Positions 21,514 through 31,300 of a stretch of 50,491 nucleotides of DNA are shown here, in pieces. The notes under the pieces were generated by a model. That model had not been told where the DNA came from, searched no databases, and saw only the letters and a list, made by a program, of their open reading frames with translations. Numbering within the stretch: position 1 is the first letter of the stretch; each line of letters starts with the position of its first letter. This DNA is from Acephala macrosclerotiorum (taxonomy: Eukaryota; Ascomycota; Leotiomycetes; Helotiales; Mollisiaceae): the NCBI GenBank assembly GCA_014904845.1, contig MU119541.1:1-50491 (forward strand), given 5' to 3'. The position numbers and the translations under genes are program-made.

Positions 21514-22323
21514 ATGTCAGAAAGAAAGGTCCTTTCTAAATACTACCCGCCCGACTTCGACCCCTCCAAGATCACTCGGTCGCGCGCACCAAAGCAGGCG
21601 GGTCCGAAGGTACAGACTGTACGGTTAATGGCACCATTTCCCATGAAATGTACCGCTTGCGGAGAGTATATCTACAAAGGCCGAAAGTTCAACGCACGAA
21701 AGGAGACCACCGAAGAGAAATACTATTCCATTCCCATCTACCGATTTTATATCAGATGTACAAGATGTTCTGGCGAGATCACATTCAAGACTGACCCGAA
21801 GAATATGGATTACGAGTGTGAGCGTGGCGCAAAGAGGAATACAGAGCCGTGGCGTATGAATGGTGGCGGAAAGCAAGAGAGTGACGAGGAGAGACTGGAC
21901 CGACTAGAAAGAGAGGAGGAAGAAAAGAATGCGATGCAAGAGCTGGAGACCAAGACACTAGATGCCAAACGAGAGATGGCGGTCGCGGATGCGTTGGACG
22001 AGATCCGGACTCGGAATGCAAGGAACGAACGAGTGGGCAAGGATGGTCTTGAGGTTACCGTTGCACGAGAGAGCATCGACGACGAGAAGCGGAGGCAAGA
22101 TCAAGAAGACGAGGAGGCCGCGAGGAGAGCTTTCATGAGGAGACATGAAGCATTGGAGGAGATCATTGATGAAGAGCCCGAAGATGCTGGGGAAGGGCCG
22201 GCACCGACGATCACGAAGGAAGACGCCTTGGAGATGCCGCCACCGAGCTTTAAGCGGGTGGTCAAGAAGAAGAAAGATCATGCAGCAGCACTTGGGATCA
22301 AGAAGAAGCCTTCCCTGGTATGA
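21514..22323 (+). CDS. YJU2: Splicing factor Yju2/Cwc16 (CCDC94 family)
   Basis: Single exon, 269 aa. The start MSERKVLSKYYPPDFDPSKI is the invariant family N-terminus. A zinc-binding pair CTAC (C46, C49) and CTRC (C82, C85) is followed by GEITFKTDPKNMDYECERGAKRNTEPW in the usual order. Yju2 joins the spliceosome with the NTC/Prp19 group and promotes the first catalytic step around the branch site. Residues ~120-215 are a charged helical region rich in E/R/K, as in homologues, and the C-terminus is basic (VKKKKD, IKKKPSLV), likely a nuclear signal. Length and sequence match the Yju2 branch rather than the longer Cwc16b/Saf4 paralogue. Confidence 0.95.
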   Translation: MSERKVLSKYYPPDFDPSKITRSRAPKQAGPKVQTVRLMAPFPMKCTACGEYIYKGRKFNARKETTEEKYYSIPIYRFYIRCTRCSGEITFKTDPKNMDYECERGAKRNTEPWRMNGGGKQESDEERLDRLEREEEEKNAMQELETKTLDAKREMAVADALDEIRTRNARNERVGKDGLEVTVARESIDDEKRRQDQEDEEAARRAFMRRHEALEEIIDEEPEDAGEGPAPTITKEDALEMPPPSFKRVVKKKKDHAAALGIKKKPSLV

Positions 22324-22850
22324 GAAATCTGGCATGCGTTTATTGGACAGTCATAGATGGATAGATGGGTTTGGGCTACACAATGGGCTGAAAGTGTGAG
22401 TTCCCACCTTGGAGTAATGTACATATTTCGGTGCTCTGCGCTAATTTCGACACGTTGGCCTTCGATCTCCATACTTCGTCTTCACGATTCTTTCCTTCCA
22501 ACTTCCTCTATCATTGCAACAGCATCGAGAAGCAGATTTCTTCTATTAGTCTTCTTTAGAAGCCCCCCCAAACCCCACTCTTCTTTTCATTAGCTAGAGC
22601 GAAAGGACTCGTCGTTACAAGATCAAGTAGCCTCAAGTGTTGGCCACTGAATGTTAGATTGCATCTGAGGCGACGCCGATGTCTTTTTACGGGCGGTCAT
22701 TTTCAAATCTGTTACCGACATTAGAGAATTTCAGCCGCACATTCTTACTATCTGCACTGAGCCGAGCCCGCGCACATGTTTTGGGAAACTAAATTACTAT
22801 GTATACATTACAAGTGTACACATGAATCACAATATCAATCTAGCCGTTCA
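22324..22850. other. Convergent 3' region, YJU2 and tyrosinase
   Basis: 527 bp holding the 3' ends of two converging genes. No independent gene or repeat is seen. Confidence 0.5.
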
Positions 22851-24081
22851 TCACCAACAGTCCTCCCGATCATACGTGTAGCAGAAAGTACTACCTTGTG
22901 TGTTGAGCGCCTGCTTGAGCGTAATGTTTGGTGCAAGTTTGCCAAGATTGATCGTGAAATCAAGTGTGACATTGACGCCACTATAGTCAAAGGGCACTAC
23001 TGGACCACCAACTTGGTTGAGACGCTGAGTAAGGTTGGCGTACTGCCACTGAGTGAGGATGCGGTCGAGATTGCCATGGTGGAGGTAGAAGAGAGGATCT
23101 GGCCTTGTTAGTTCAGCTCTTGGATGTTTTGAAGTCGATCTTACCTCCAGGACTGTTGTATGCATCTCCAATCGTTCCCAACACGCCGCCGACTCCGAAA
23201 TGTCCGCTTCCATGGATGTTTGGGAAGTTGAAGTTTGGTACATTCTCGATTTGCTTGGAGAATGCGGTGTAATCAGGCTGGGCAAGGACGAGGTCTACCA
23301 GATCTTGCTGAGCAAAGGAGTTCATGATCCATGGAATGGAGTCTCGTGTCAAGCATTTGGGAGGTCCAGGGTAGTTGACCATGAAAGATGAGTTGGTGAA
23401 AGGACCGTCCAGCACGCAGCCTCCACCAGTTCTCCCAGTGAGATTGAACACGTTGATGGATGGGTCTGCATCTAGGTATGGGCCGTTGCCTCCAAAGCCA
23501 GTCTTTGGGTCGAATACAACGCTGTTGAATACAGCTGTGCTAGTCTCGTCTTCCGAAACATCCAGAGACCAATCCCAATATCTACGAAGTCAGTACGCCA
23601 TCTTCGAGGCGGGCTTCAGAACTCACGGTTGTCCTCCAGTCCACCCACACTCATTGATCAGAGCTTTCTCATAGCTTGCCACGAAGTACCGATGCCAAAG
23701 GATGAAGTGTCCGACCCAGTCTGCGAGAATTAACAGTGTTATTTCGAGGTTTTGCGGTGGACTCACGGATATTCGGCGTTTGGTTGTTGTGAACCGCATG
23801 AAAATCATCATATCTGTTGACGGTCCCGGAGATGCCGGAGATGGCCTTCTTCGTGGTCAGGCACAGGACTGCGTTGATGTAGCCGCTCTTCTCTTCAGTT
23901 GTCAAAGTTCTCCTAGATGGGAGTCAGCTCAACCCATTGGATGTTGATGGATTGCTTACCATTCTTTGCGCACTGGGGGCTTGGTGCATACGCTCCTCTC
24001 AAGGTTATCAACAGCTGGAGCTGCATGTCCTAGGATTGCCACGTTTGAGAGTGTGATCGCAAGGAAGTTGAGGAGCTTCAT
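22851..24081 (-). CDS. Secreted tyrosinase (type-3 copper oxidase)
   Basis: Five exons: 24081-23960, 23912-23767, 23720-23627, 23581-23145 and 23098-22851; all introns 45-47 bp; 348 aa. A signal peptide covers about residues 1-20 (MKLLNFLAITLSNVAILGHA). Copper site A: H82 (in FHAVHNNQ), H90 and H99 (HWVGHFILWHRYF). Copper site B: the HGSGH pair and the LHH of DPLFYLHHGNLDR. The last intron must end at GCCAG to give SPGDPLFYLHH; the AG five bases earlier shifts the frame. The enzyme oxidises monophenols/diphenols to quinones. It belongs to the short secreted fungal type without a long C-terminal lid. Several N-glycosylation sites (NLT, NSS, NVT, NIT) agree with secretion. Role in melanin or phenol defence is inferred. 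Confidence 0.92.
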
Positions 24082-24829
24082 CTTGGCAGACTGAGATAGG
24101 TGTAGTTGAGAATCATTTTCCCGCGTGGGAAGTCCAGGTATAACAGATCCATGGCTCGTCCCACGAAATTGCTTCTAAATGAGAGTGAATGTGCATTGGG
24201 AGAGGCATGTTTTTGAAGGAATGTGAAAAGGATTGGATGGTGACCGCTGAGCAGGATCCGATCGGAGGCCGAATGCATCTACTACCCATAGGGCCTTTTA
24301 AATGTTAATTCTGAGGTGATTGTGGCCGTCCAAGGGTGGCCAGACCAATCAACTGTTCGAGATTTGCGGTGTTTTAATATATCTAGTTAAACACTGGTCA
24401 TTGCTCATTAACATTTAATAGGGCCTGTAGGGAGTAGAAGCTCTAACATGGTATTAGTGGGTCAATAAATTAATTGCTGCATTGCAGTAAGTCGGGGCTT
24501 CCATTGGGGCGCTCGGAGGATCCCATGCCCTTGGACGCCAACCCCAGCTTCTTGGATGCTTGCCGACTGGAAAGTTTCGGCCCCACGCGGGCTACTACGT
24601 AAAGAGCCATTTCGTGACCATTTCACGGGGAAAGCGGATACGTTCCAATGTTGGTGATCAGTGAGCAAGGTTAAATGCTCGTGGGTCTGGAGAGGATTCA
24701 AACCCAACGTCGAAGCAAAGAGGTCAGTAGCATGAAAGACAAGAACTCGTCGATGTTAACAATAACTAGAGCCTCATTTCTCTGATCTTGGTACGCGTCG
24801 CCACAATCACGGAGAATAGTAGTGAGGAT
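24082..24829. other. Intergenic, 0.75 kb
   Basis: 5' side of the tyrosinase gene, moderately AT-rich around 24300-24480. No gene, repeat or RNA recognised. Confidence 0.45.
24295..24303 (-). promoter_or_regulatory. Candidate TATA element of the tyrosinase gene
   Basis: TTTAAAAGG on the minus strand, about 215 bp upstream of the start codon. Position is reasonable; no other support. Confidence 0.25.
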
Positions 24830-25378
24830 TCATAAGTGCTCTTCGAGTCGCCGCCACATATCCCAAGAGGAATGTTGACGCCTCGCTCGTCCTTCAACGG
24901 CCCCCGGGAAACACTTTCCGGCGTTCGCTGCCAAGAAGTATGGTTCTATTGTCGCAGGGTTACGCTCGCCAAGTTTCTGCGAGGACGAATTGATACCCCA
25001 ATTGATGTCGGGATTTCCTCTTGTGTCGATTGTGTTATTCAAGGTTCTGACAAACAGGAGCTGCATCCTGTCCAAAATCACACAACCACAGTGGTGGAAA
25101 TAGGCTTCTTATCGACATGGCTCGATGCATGAACAGAGCTCATTGGAAGACATGATCTCTAACTGAATAGCAAGGAGAACATATAGGACATCCTGGAGAA
25201 TAGTGGCATTGCTGGGGATTTCATCGAGGTGAAGTAGGAACCCACGAGTCCGTTTGATTTCGAACCCGGAATCCTTCGCGGGAAACGGTGCAACCGAAGA
25301 CCTCCTGGACCGATTGTGCCAAGCCATCCTTCGGGACAGGAGCTCGTTTCAAGAAGTAACACACGCAGGTACTAGCAT
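24830..25378 (-). pseudogene. Possible relic of an unrecognised gene
   Basis: One minus-strand frame of 183 codons starts ATG at 25376-25378 and is interrupted only by TGA at 25349-25351 and TAA at 25109-25111. It then runs to a stop at 24830. Both stops could come from C-to-T change of Arg or Gln codons, as in the other relics here. The readable sequence (e.g. GFLLHLDEIPSNATILQDVL, then NPATIEPYFLAANAGKCFPG) looks protein-like but matches no family I recognise. It may be a chance frame. Confidence 0.3.
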
Positions 25379-25498
25379 GTAATCGAGTACCTGAAGCTCT
25401 AAGGAGTTTCTCAACAGTCGATCTATAAGCTATGGAGTCCCAGAGAATTAGGAGGAGTGGGGCTTCGCAGAGAATCGGCAGGAAATCTTCCTTTTGCG

Positions 25499-26735
25499 AT
25501 GAAGTCGTACATCACGACAGAGAATGGCTCTCGCCAGGTGATGTTCTTAGTGGTGATGAGCATCTTTGTATTTGCTTCTTATGTTACTGTGACCTTCCGG
25601 TTCGTATCTGGAAACTGATTGAAGATCTTAGGCTGACTTGACGAAGTGTGTATTGTCGCTACTTTTACCTCAAGACCGTTGGACTCGATGACTACTTTAT
25701 GGTTGGGGCCCTCGTAGCTGTTACTGGAATGTCGATAATGAATGGCTATCACGTTGCTCTTGGAACTGGAAGACATACGGACGAATTACCTCTCCTCGAG
25801 ATTTTGATACCTACGTTGAAGCACTGGTATGCTTTTCAACTGGTATACCCATTCGTCCTTTTCTTGGTGAAAGCCAGTATCCTAGCACTTTATCGCAGGA
25901 TCTTGACACAAGAGAGGTTTCGCAGAGCTTTATACGTCGTGGCAGGCTTCATTTCTCTCCAGACCTTGGTGGCTATCTTCGTCAATGTAGGAGACTCAAA
26001 CATAAGACTAGACACAAAGCTGATCTTCGCAGGCATTTGAGTGCAGAAGTCACCCTTCTCAGGCTTGGTCTCCCACCTTTCCGACAGGGAGTAACAATAT
26101 TTCTGCAACGTACTACTCTTTGGCTTCGGTCAACATTGTAACTGATCTGGCGATCCTCTTACTGCCTCTTCCGGTACTGGTCAAGCTGCATGTCAACTCT
26201 CGTCGGCGTTGTAAGTCAACACATCTTGTATAGAGGCAACACTGACAAAATAGGGGCTCTTGTTGGAATCTTTTCAACGGGTGGTGTTGCGATCATTGCT
26301 TCAATCCTCCGATTTTATGCTCTCTATGTCTACGCCACGACAAAGGATGTAGCCTACGATGCAATTTACGTGAGTAATCGCTTGCCACGAACGAGCCATG
26401 GTCTCTTCTAACACGGGCAGATACTGCTCTGGTCGCAAATCGAAGTCAATCTAGCGATAATCTCGGCATCAGCTCCAGCGTTACGACCAATGTTCAAGAA
26501 AACATTTGGCGGATCCTCGAATCGATCACAATACGGCTATGGACAATCAAGCGGAAATGTGTTCCGAAGTCAGAATACTCGAGGCGTAGTCGAACTTCAT
26601 TCATACGTTGGGAAGAATGAAACAGTAGTGAAGACGGCGATTGGCGACGACGATAACAGCAGCCAAGAACATATCTTGGAGGGAGACAAGATCAAGATCG
26701 TGAAGACGGTAGAGACGAGGGTATTCAGAGACTGA
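25499..26735 (+). CDS. Rhodopsin-domain integral membrane protein (SAT5/Pth11-like family)
   Basis: Five exons: 25499-25599, 25647-25986, 26033-26210, 26254-26369 and 26421-26735; introns 43-51 bp; 349 aa. All junction phases agree, so the gene is intact although unspliced DNA looks broken. Seven TM segments are visible, beginning MFLVVMSIFVFASYVTVTF (residues ~15-33). Family hallmarks follow: RVYCRYF...GLDDYF after TM1, GTGRH in loop 1, a long helix with VKASILALYRRIL, FECRSHPSQAWSPTF after TM4, and NIVTDLAILLLPLPVL. The C-terminal ~95 residues are a hydrophilic Ser/charged cytoplasmic tail. These fungal proteins are uncharacterised; some Pth11-type relatives act as receptors. No CFEM domain is present. 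The first donor (GTTCGT) is weak but gives the right frame. Confidence 0.85.
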
Positions 26736-27060
26736 ATGGGGGACGTGGCAATTACTTGGGTTCAGAAGGTTGGTACTAATGCGTACAGGGCAATCTTGCT
26801 TTGCTCAGGCCAGCTTTATTTGATCTCGCCGGCAAATGAGCGCAGTAAAAAGTACCGCAGTACCTTGAACCCAATTGTACTCCTTGTGTTCCTCTACTAT
26901 TGTTTGTTGGTTTTACTTCGTTATTTCTTGAGATATTTTGCCTGCCATCAACACACCTACTTACTTCTGTTGAAAGGAAAATAATCTCGTTGCTATGTCC
27001 CAAATTTTCATGTCTCTCCATTTCGAATCTTTGCATTACACTTCTTATTCAAAGAGCGAC
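26736..27060. other. Convergent 3' region
   Basis: 325 bp between the rhodopsin-domain gene (+) and the phytanoyl-CoA dioxygenase relic (-). The frames present are 3' UTR-like and T-rich near 26880-26960. Confidence 0.45.
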
Positions 27061-28434
27061 TTAAATAGCGAGACCGAGATTTCCTATGCTTGCGTCATCT
27101 TTATGTAAGAACTCGAAAGGGTGCTGATGGCCCTTGACATAGCCCACACCACCAACAGCCTTGTCTAGAAGAGGACCAATTGAGTCATCATTTCTACCAT
27201 TTAATCTTGGTGGACGCTTACAGTAGCTAGCTAATTTCAGGATGTCCTCTGGCAGCTTTCGTGCAATCTCGACTGGAGCAGAGAGCACCTCGTCTTGGTC
27301 TTGGCGATAATAATCTCTTTGCGCAAAGACAACAATCAAAGTCCTCAAATCATCAGGATCTTTCGCCTCGCATTTGTTTTCGCCAGCGCCACGATACGTG
27401 GCTTTGAAAATCATCTTTAAACATCCAATGGCCTGGGAGAACTCGCACCCAAGCATGAAAAGTGCCGAACCAGGTTTCATCTCTGCATATGCACACTCCT
27501 TCGCTTAGGAGATCTTTCTGGCCCCCACACGTTACTTCCAGGAACGACTGCGATCAGCTAAAGGCGATTTAATCAGTCAATGCATAGATAAACGACAAAG
27601 ATGAACTTACGCCGTTCTTGTATGTTGAATTGGAACCTGCGACCAAGCAACTAATTACAGGAGTGAAGAGAGGGTTGGCGGGTCGGGGCGGACGAGGTAC
27701 GATATTTGGTCCTATGCTAAGAGCATTACTGACCTGTTCCAAGTCGAAAAATTGAGTGCCTTACTCTGTGCAGAGGCTGAGGCTTTGCTCCTGGTGTGAG
27801 CCGGAGAGCTGCAGTCGAGGCAAGCATATATCCATTCTTTTGGGACGGAAGTTTTTCTCCTGTGTAGGAGCGTTCATCGCTGAGAGAATTATTATTCATG
27901 ACTTGATCAAAAGTGGCCATCTTATCTCAAAAAACCCGTCTATGATACCTTGTCAGACCGGCAAGCGCATAATCTTGACCAGTTGGTCTGAGATCTTTGC
28001 CGAGAGGCCCTGCCCAAAACGTCAATCTCGACGCAACATCTTCCTAGTGTTTCAGCTCACATATACTCGCTGCCAGCCTTCCGGAAAGAAGCCATCACCA
28101 AGTTCTTCATAAGTTGCTTTAGAGTCATAAAGTTTACGGCTGGATAAATTGGGTTCCACTGCCTCCTGTCAGCTCTTAATGTTGTCGCAGCTCGTCTCCA
28201 TTGCTCACTTGCAGCCATTGTCTTCTTCAAAAGCTCTGGCGAAAGGAAGTTTGCAATGATAACTCCACCATCTCGAACGATGATATTGGGAATCTTCTTG
28301 AGAGGTTCAGAGGCGTCGATTATGACGGTTGGTGGCGGTATTACTTTGTCTTGGCGAGGTTTTATATGGCAGATGTGGAGCGGAAGAAAGGATGAGCTGT
28401 CGTTTAACTTCGGGCATAAACAGGCAAGTCCCAT
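27061..28434 (-). pseudogene. Phytanoyl-CoA dioxygenase (PhyH)-like pseudogene
   Basis: Exon-like pieces in correct order on the minus strand read as a PhyH-family Fe(II)/2-oxoglutarate oxygenase: RDGGVIIANFLSPELLKKTM near the N-terminus, then (after a 50-bp intron, 28208-28159) KLYDSKATYEELGDGFFPEG, QLVKIMRLPV, LRLTPGAKPQPLHRD, which carries the HxD iron motif, CLVAGSNSTYKNG, PGSNVWGPERSPK, MKPGSALFMLG, and a C-terminal QRDYYRQDQDE. It is broken by an in-frame TGA at 27953-27955 (expected Trp), a frameshift near 27920, another just after the HRD motif, and a 1-nt loss near 27505. Remaining introns at about 27460-27410 and 27231-27170 still splice in phase. The substrate of the ancestral enzyme is unknown. 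Confidence 0.75.
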
Positions 28435-29226
28435 GAGTCTGGTGGATGTATCAATTGATATTTGGTCTTCTATCAGATCTACGGCCTAGTTGATTGGAGC
28501 TAATCTAAATTGGAAGCTTACTGCGATATCTTCATCATACACGGAGGAACGCGAGCTTCGAAAGTCGGATTACGGCTTTGGACGCCCGCGGATTGACGGC
28601 TAGCAGCTCGACCCCTTGACTAGCTGAGGAACTGACTGAGCATCTTCGCTGGTAATGTAGGGGGAATTGGAGCATTTCTAGGCGTTGTCGACTTTGATTT
28701 GTTTGATCCGGAGCGAATGCGACTTTTGTACCAGGAATCATATTTCTCGAGAATTTCGCGTCTGTCATTATTTTTTTTCCCGATCATCTCGCCTTCATTT
28801 CAGTTTTTGTTGTGCATCATGGTCGATAAGTAGCTGTACAATGGCCGAGAATCCATAGGATGATGCACATTGCAGTGCTGTATGCCCATACCTATCCCTT
28901 GCTTCAATATCGACGTCTGTACCCTTTTCAAGCAGTAGACTCACTACTTCTAGCTGGCCATTGGAAGCTGCTTTTTGCAGAGCGTTTTGCCTATGTTTGT
29001 CAGTCGTCTCCATTTTAGCTCCGTTCTCCAACAGCAGTTCCGTTACGGCTCTTGAGCCCCGGCGAGCAGCATCTATCAACGGAGTTGTTCATCTTCGTCC
29101 TTCCCTTCGACCTCCGCGCCTTTTTTCAGCAACAGTTGTACCGTATCCTTAGAACCGTTAGCGGCTGCTAGTTGAAGTGCTGTACATCTATTATCAGTCC
29201 TTGTATTCACCTCCGATCCCTTTACA

Positions 29227-30119
29227 GGGCTGGCAAAGACGAACTTCCACCTGTACGATGGTGCCTGGCCTACGAACCTCCAGCTCTCTCTCGAGAGAGT
29301 CTGCAGAGCCAACGAAAGCAATCGCAATGTGCACAAAGAGGTTTTCTCTTATCGATAGCTCTTCACGATCTCGAACAGGCCATCGTGGCCTTTTTTACGA
29401 CAATCAATCTGCGACTCAATCTACGACACACTCTTCTTGCGATATTCCTCTTTCCTTTAGCTAAGTCTCTACTATCTACACTCACGAAGATATATACTCG
29501 AGCTGGCAGACACCACAAAGAAAGAAGAGCGAAAGCACGGTTTTAGAGAGGCGGAAAAGGATATTGCAATGTACTACTGTGTCTGCGGTTACAAGAGAGG
29601 AGGGGACTGCGGCGAGAGAAAAGGATTGGAGAGAAGAGAAGAGGCTCGATGGACATGCTCTAGATTTACGAGGAGATCGATATTGCGCTTTTGTGATCGC
29701 GACCAATTAGAAAAGGGTCTATAATACTATTGCTAGAAACCTGCCTATGGAGTCTTTTGAGCTGGCTCACGCCTTTCGAGACTCCTGGGGTTCTAGTAAT
29801 ATAAGGTTTAGATACTTCTCTAAATAGTATCACATGTCTTGTGTATCATCTCGACTGAAGGGGAAGAACACAATTAAACAGCTCTTTGACTAAGCACTCG
29901 AGTGTGAAATGCTTTCTTGGGTTATATAAGGGAGCTGGAATACCGCGGGATTAGAGACTCGGGACTGTTTGTAAAGAGAAGTCTTTTTCTCCTCGTGGTT
30001 TTGACTCTTTTTGCAAGCAGGACTTTGTATATAATTCCTGAGCTTAGCACGACCCCGTACCCCATGGGAGGTCCCAGGAGGCAGTCTATATGGCTGTTTA
30101 TCCGCCTGTCGTAAATCAA

Positions 30120-30151
<32 letters not shown>
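29227..30151 (+). mobile_element. Non-LTR-type retroelement (5'-truncated LINE or SINE), copy 1
   Basis: About 925 bp flanked by a 16-bp direct repeat CTCCGATCCCTTTACA (29211-29226 and 30152-30167). The 3' end is a simple-repeat tail (ACT)n at 30121-30153. A long target duplication with a short-repeat tail and no terminal inverted repeat is the signature of target-primed reverse transcription. No reverse transcriptase is readable, so it is either a truncated LINE 3' end or a SINE-like element. A homologous copy in the opposite orientation starts at the right window end (50034-50491). It interrupts the ankyrin pseudogene between KGSE and VNTRTDN. Confidence 0.72.

Positions 30152-30153
<2 letters not shown>
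30121..30153. repeat. (ACT)11 microsatellite tail
   Basis: Eleven ACT units forming the tail of the non-LTR-type insertion; the last unit overlaps the start of the target duplication. Confidence 0.9.
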
Positions 30154-30154
<1 letters not shown>

Positions 30155-30592
30155 CGATCCCTTTACAAGCAATAGCTGCACTGGTACACTATGTCCCCAC
30201 GTGGCTGCTCGATGCAGTGCCATGAATCTAGATGCGCCTTTTTCTGCAACACTGGCACCTTTCTCAATGAGCAGCTGGATTACTACCTCAAGGCCATGGT
30301 ATGCAGCGTTCATCAAGGCTGTGCCTCCTTGGTCATCCTTCGCATCGATGTTAGCTCCCTTCTCAACAAGTAGTCGTACAACCGTCTCTTGCTTCTCCTG
30401 GGCTGCAGTGGATGGTGGTGTGTTGCCCCTGAAGTCCCTGGAGTTGATGTCTATTCCCCAATCCAGCAGTAGTTGTACCACAGCCTCATGACCATTCCTA
30501 GCGGCCCAGAATAGGTCGTCGCCACCCGGCGGCTTAACGACCTCTGCTTGGCCAGGCTTAACCGCATTATGCATTGCCGTCCAGCTGTAGTT

Positions 30593-31300
30593 CCCTACGA
30601 AACTACCCATAGGAGAGATTTTTTTATGGCGTAAAAAAATCTCTTCTATGGCCGCAATTTTCTAATCAAATAACAGTTTTAAAAGGTCTAATCGCAAGAT
30701 TCACAAGGCTTAAAACTATTTAATTAGATTCTTCGAATCGTATTATTTAAAAAACTAATTATTAAAATTTAAAACTATTTAATAAAACTTTTTAAATCGA
30801 ATTATTTAAAAGATTAATTACAAAGTTCGAAAATACTTTTATAATATATTATTAAAAGTTTTATAAATATTTCCAATTTTTTTTTTTTTATAAATATTTA
30901 AAAACTTTTTATTTAATTACGAATTTAAATTTTTTTTATTTATATTTTATATAATAAATATATATATTTACGACTTTTATTAATTTGTAATAAAAAATAA
31001 AATAAAAAAAATAAATTATAAAATTATAAAAAAACGTAAAAATAAAATAATATTAAAAATCGTATTATATAATAATAAACTTTAAAATTAATATTTTAAT
31101 TATTTATTTAAATTTATAAGTTTTAAATTTATAAGTCTTAAATTTATATTTTTAATTTTATTTTATAAGTTTTATACTTATTATAAATTTCCTGTGCTTA
31201 CTTTTTAGCAAGTAGTCCGAGTTAGGCCTATCTTTGTCAACTGCTCTTTTAAGCAGTCTGTGCGTGTAGAAGAGATTCTCCTACGAGTAGTTTCGTAGGG
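30593..31300. mobile_element. TIR DNA element, copy B (708 bp, heavily RIP-decayed)
   Basis: Same family as 17829-18672. Ends CCCTACGAAACTACCC at 30593 and its near-perfect reverse complement ending at 31300, flanked by GTT on both sides (30590-30592, 31301-31303). The interior aligns along the length of copy A but is about 85% A+T and lacks part of the internal tandem repeat. It lies in the ankyrin pseudogene. Deleting the element and one GTT (AAC on the coding strand) gives GADIEAKYN/YSWTAMHNAV in frame. Confidence 0.85.

Noticed and set aside
23099..23144. Apparent frameshift in tyrosinase before DPLFYLHH
   Set aside because: Using the AG in GCCAG instead of the one five bases earlier restores SPGDPLFYLHH, so no break exists.
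24640..24720. TTTGAATCC resembling a tRNA T-arm
   Set aside because: No acceptor, D or anticodon stems can be folded around it.
25987..26032. Apparent stop after FAGI in the rhodopsin-domain gene, suggesting a pseudogene
   Set aside because: The segment is a 46-bp GT-AG intron; splicing gives FVNAFECRSHPSQAWSP and all five exons close in phase.
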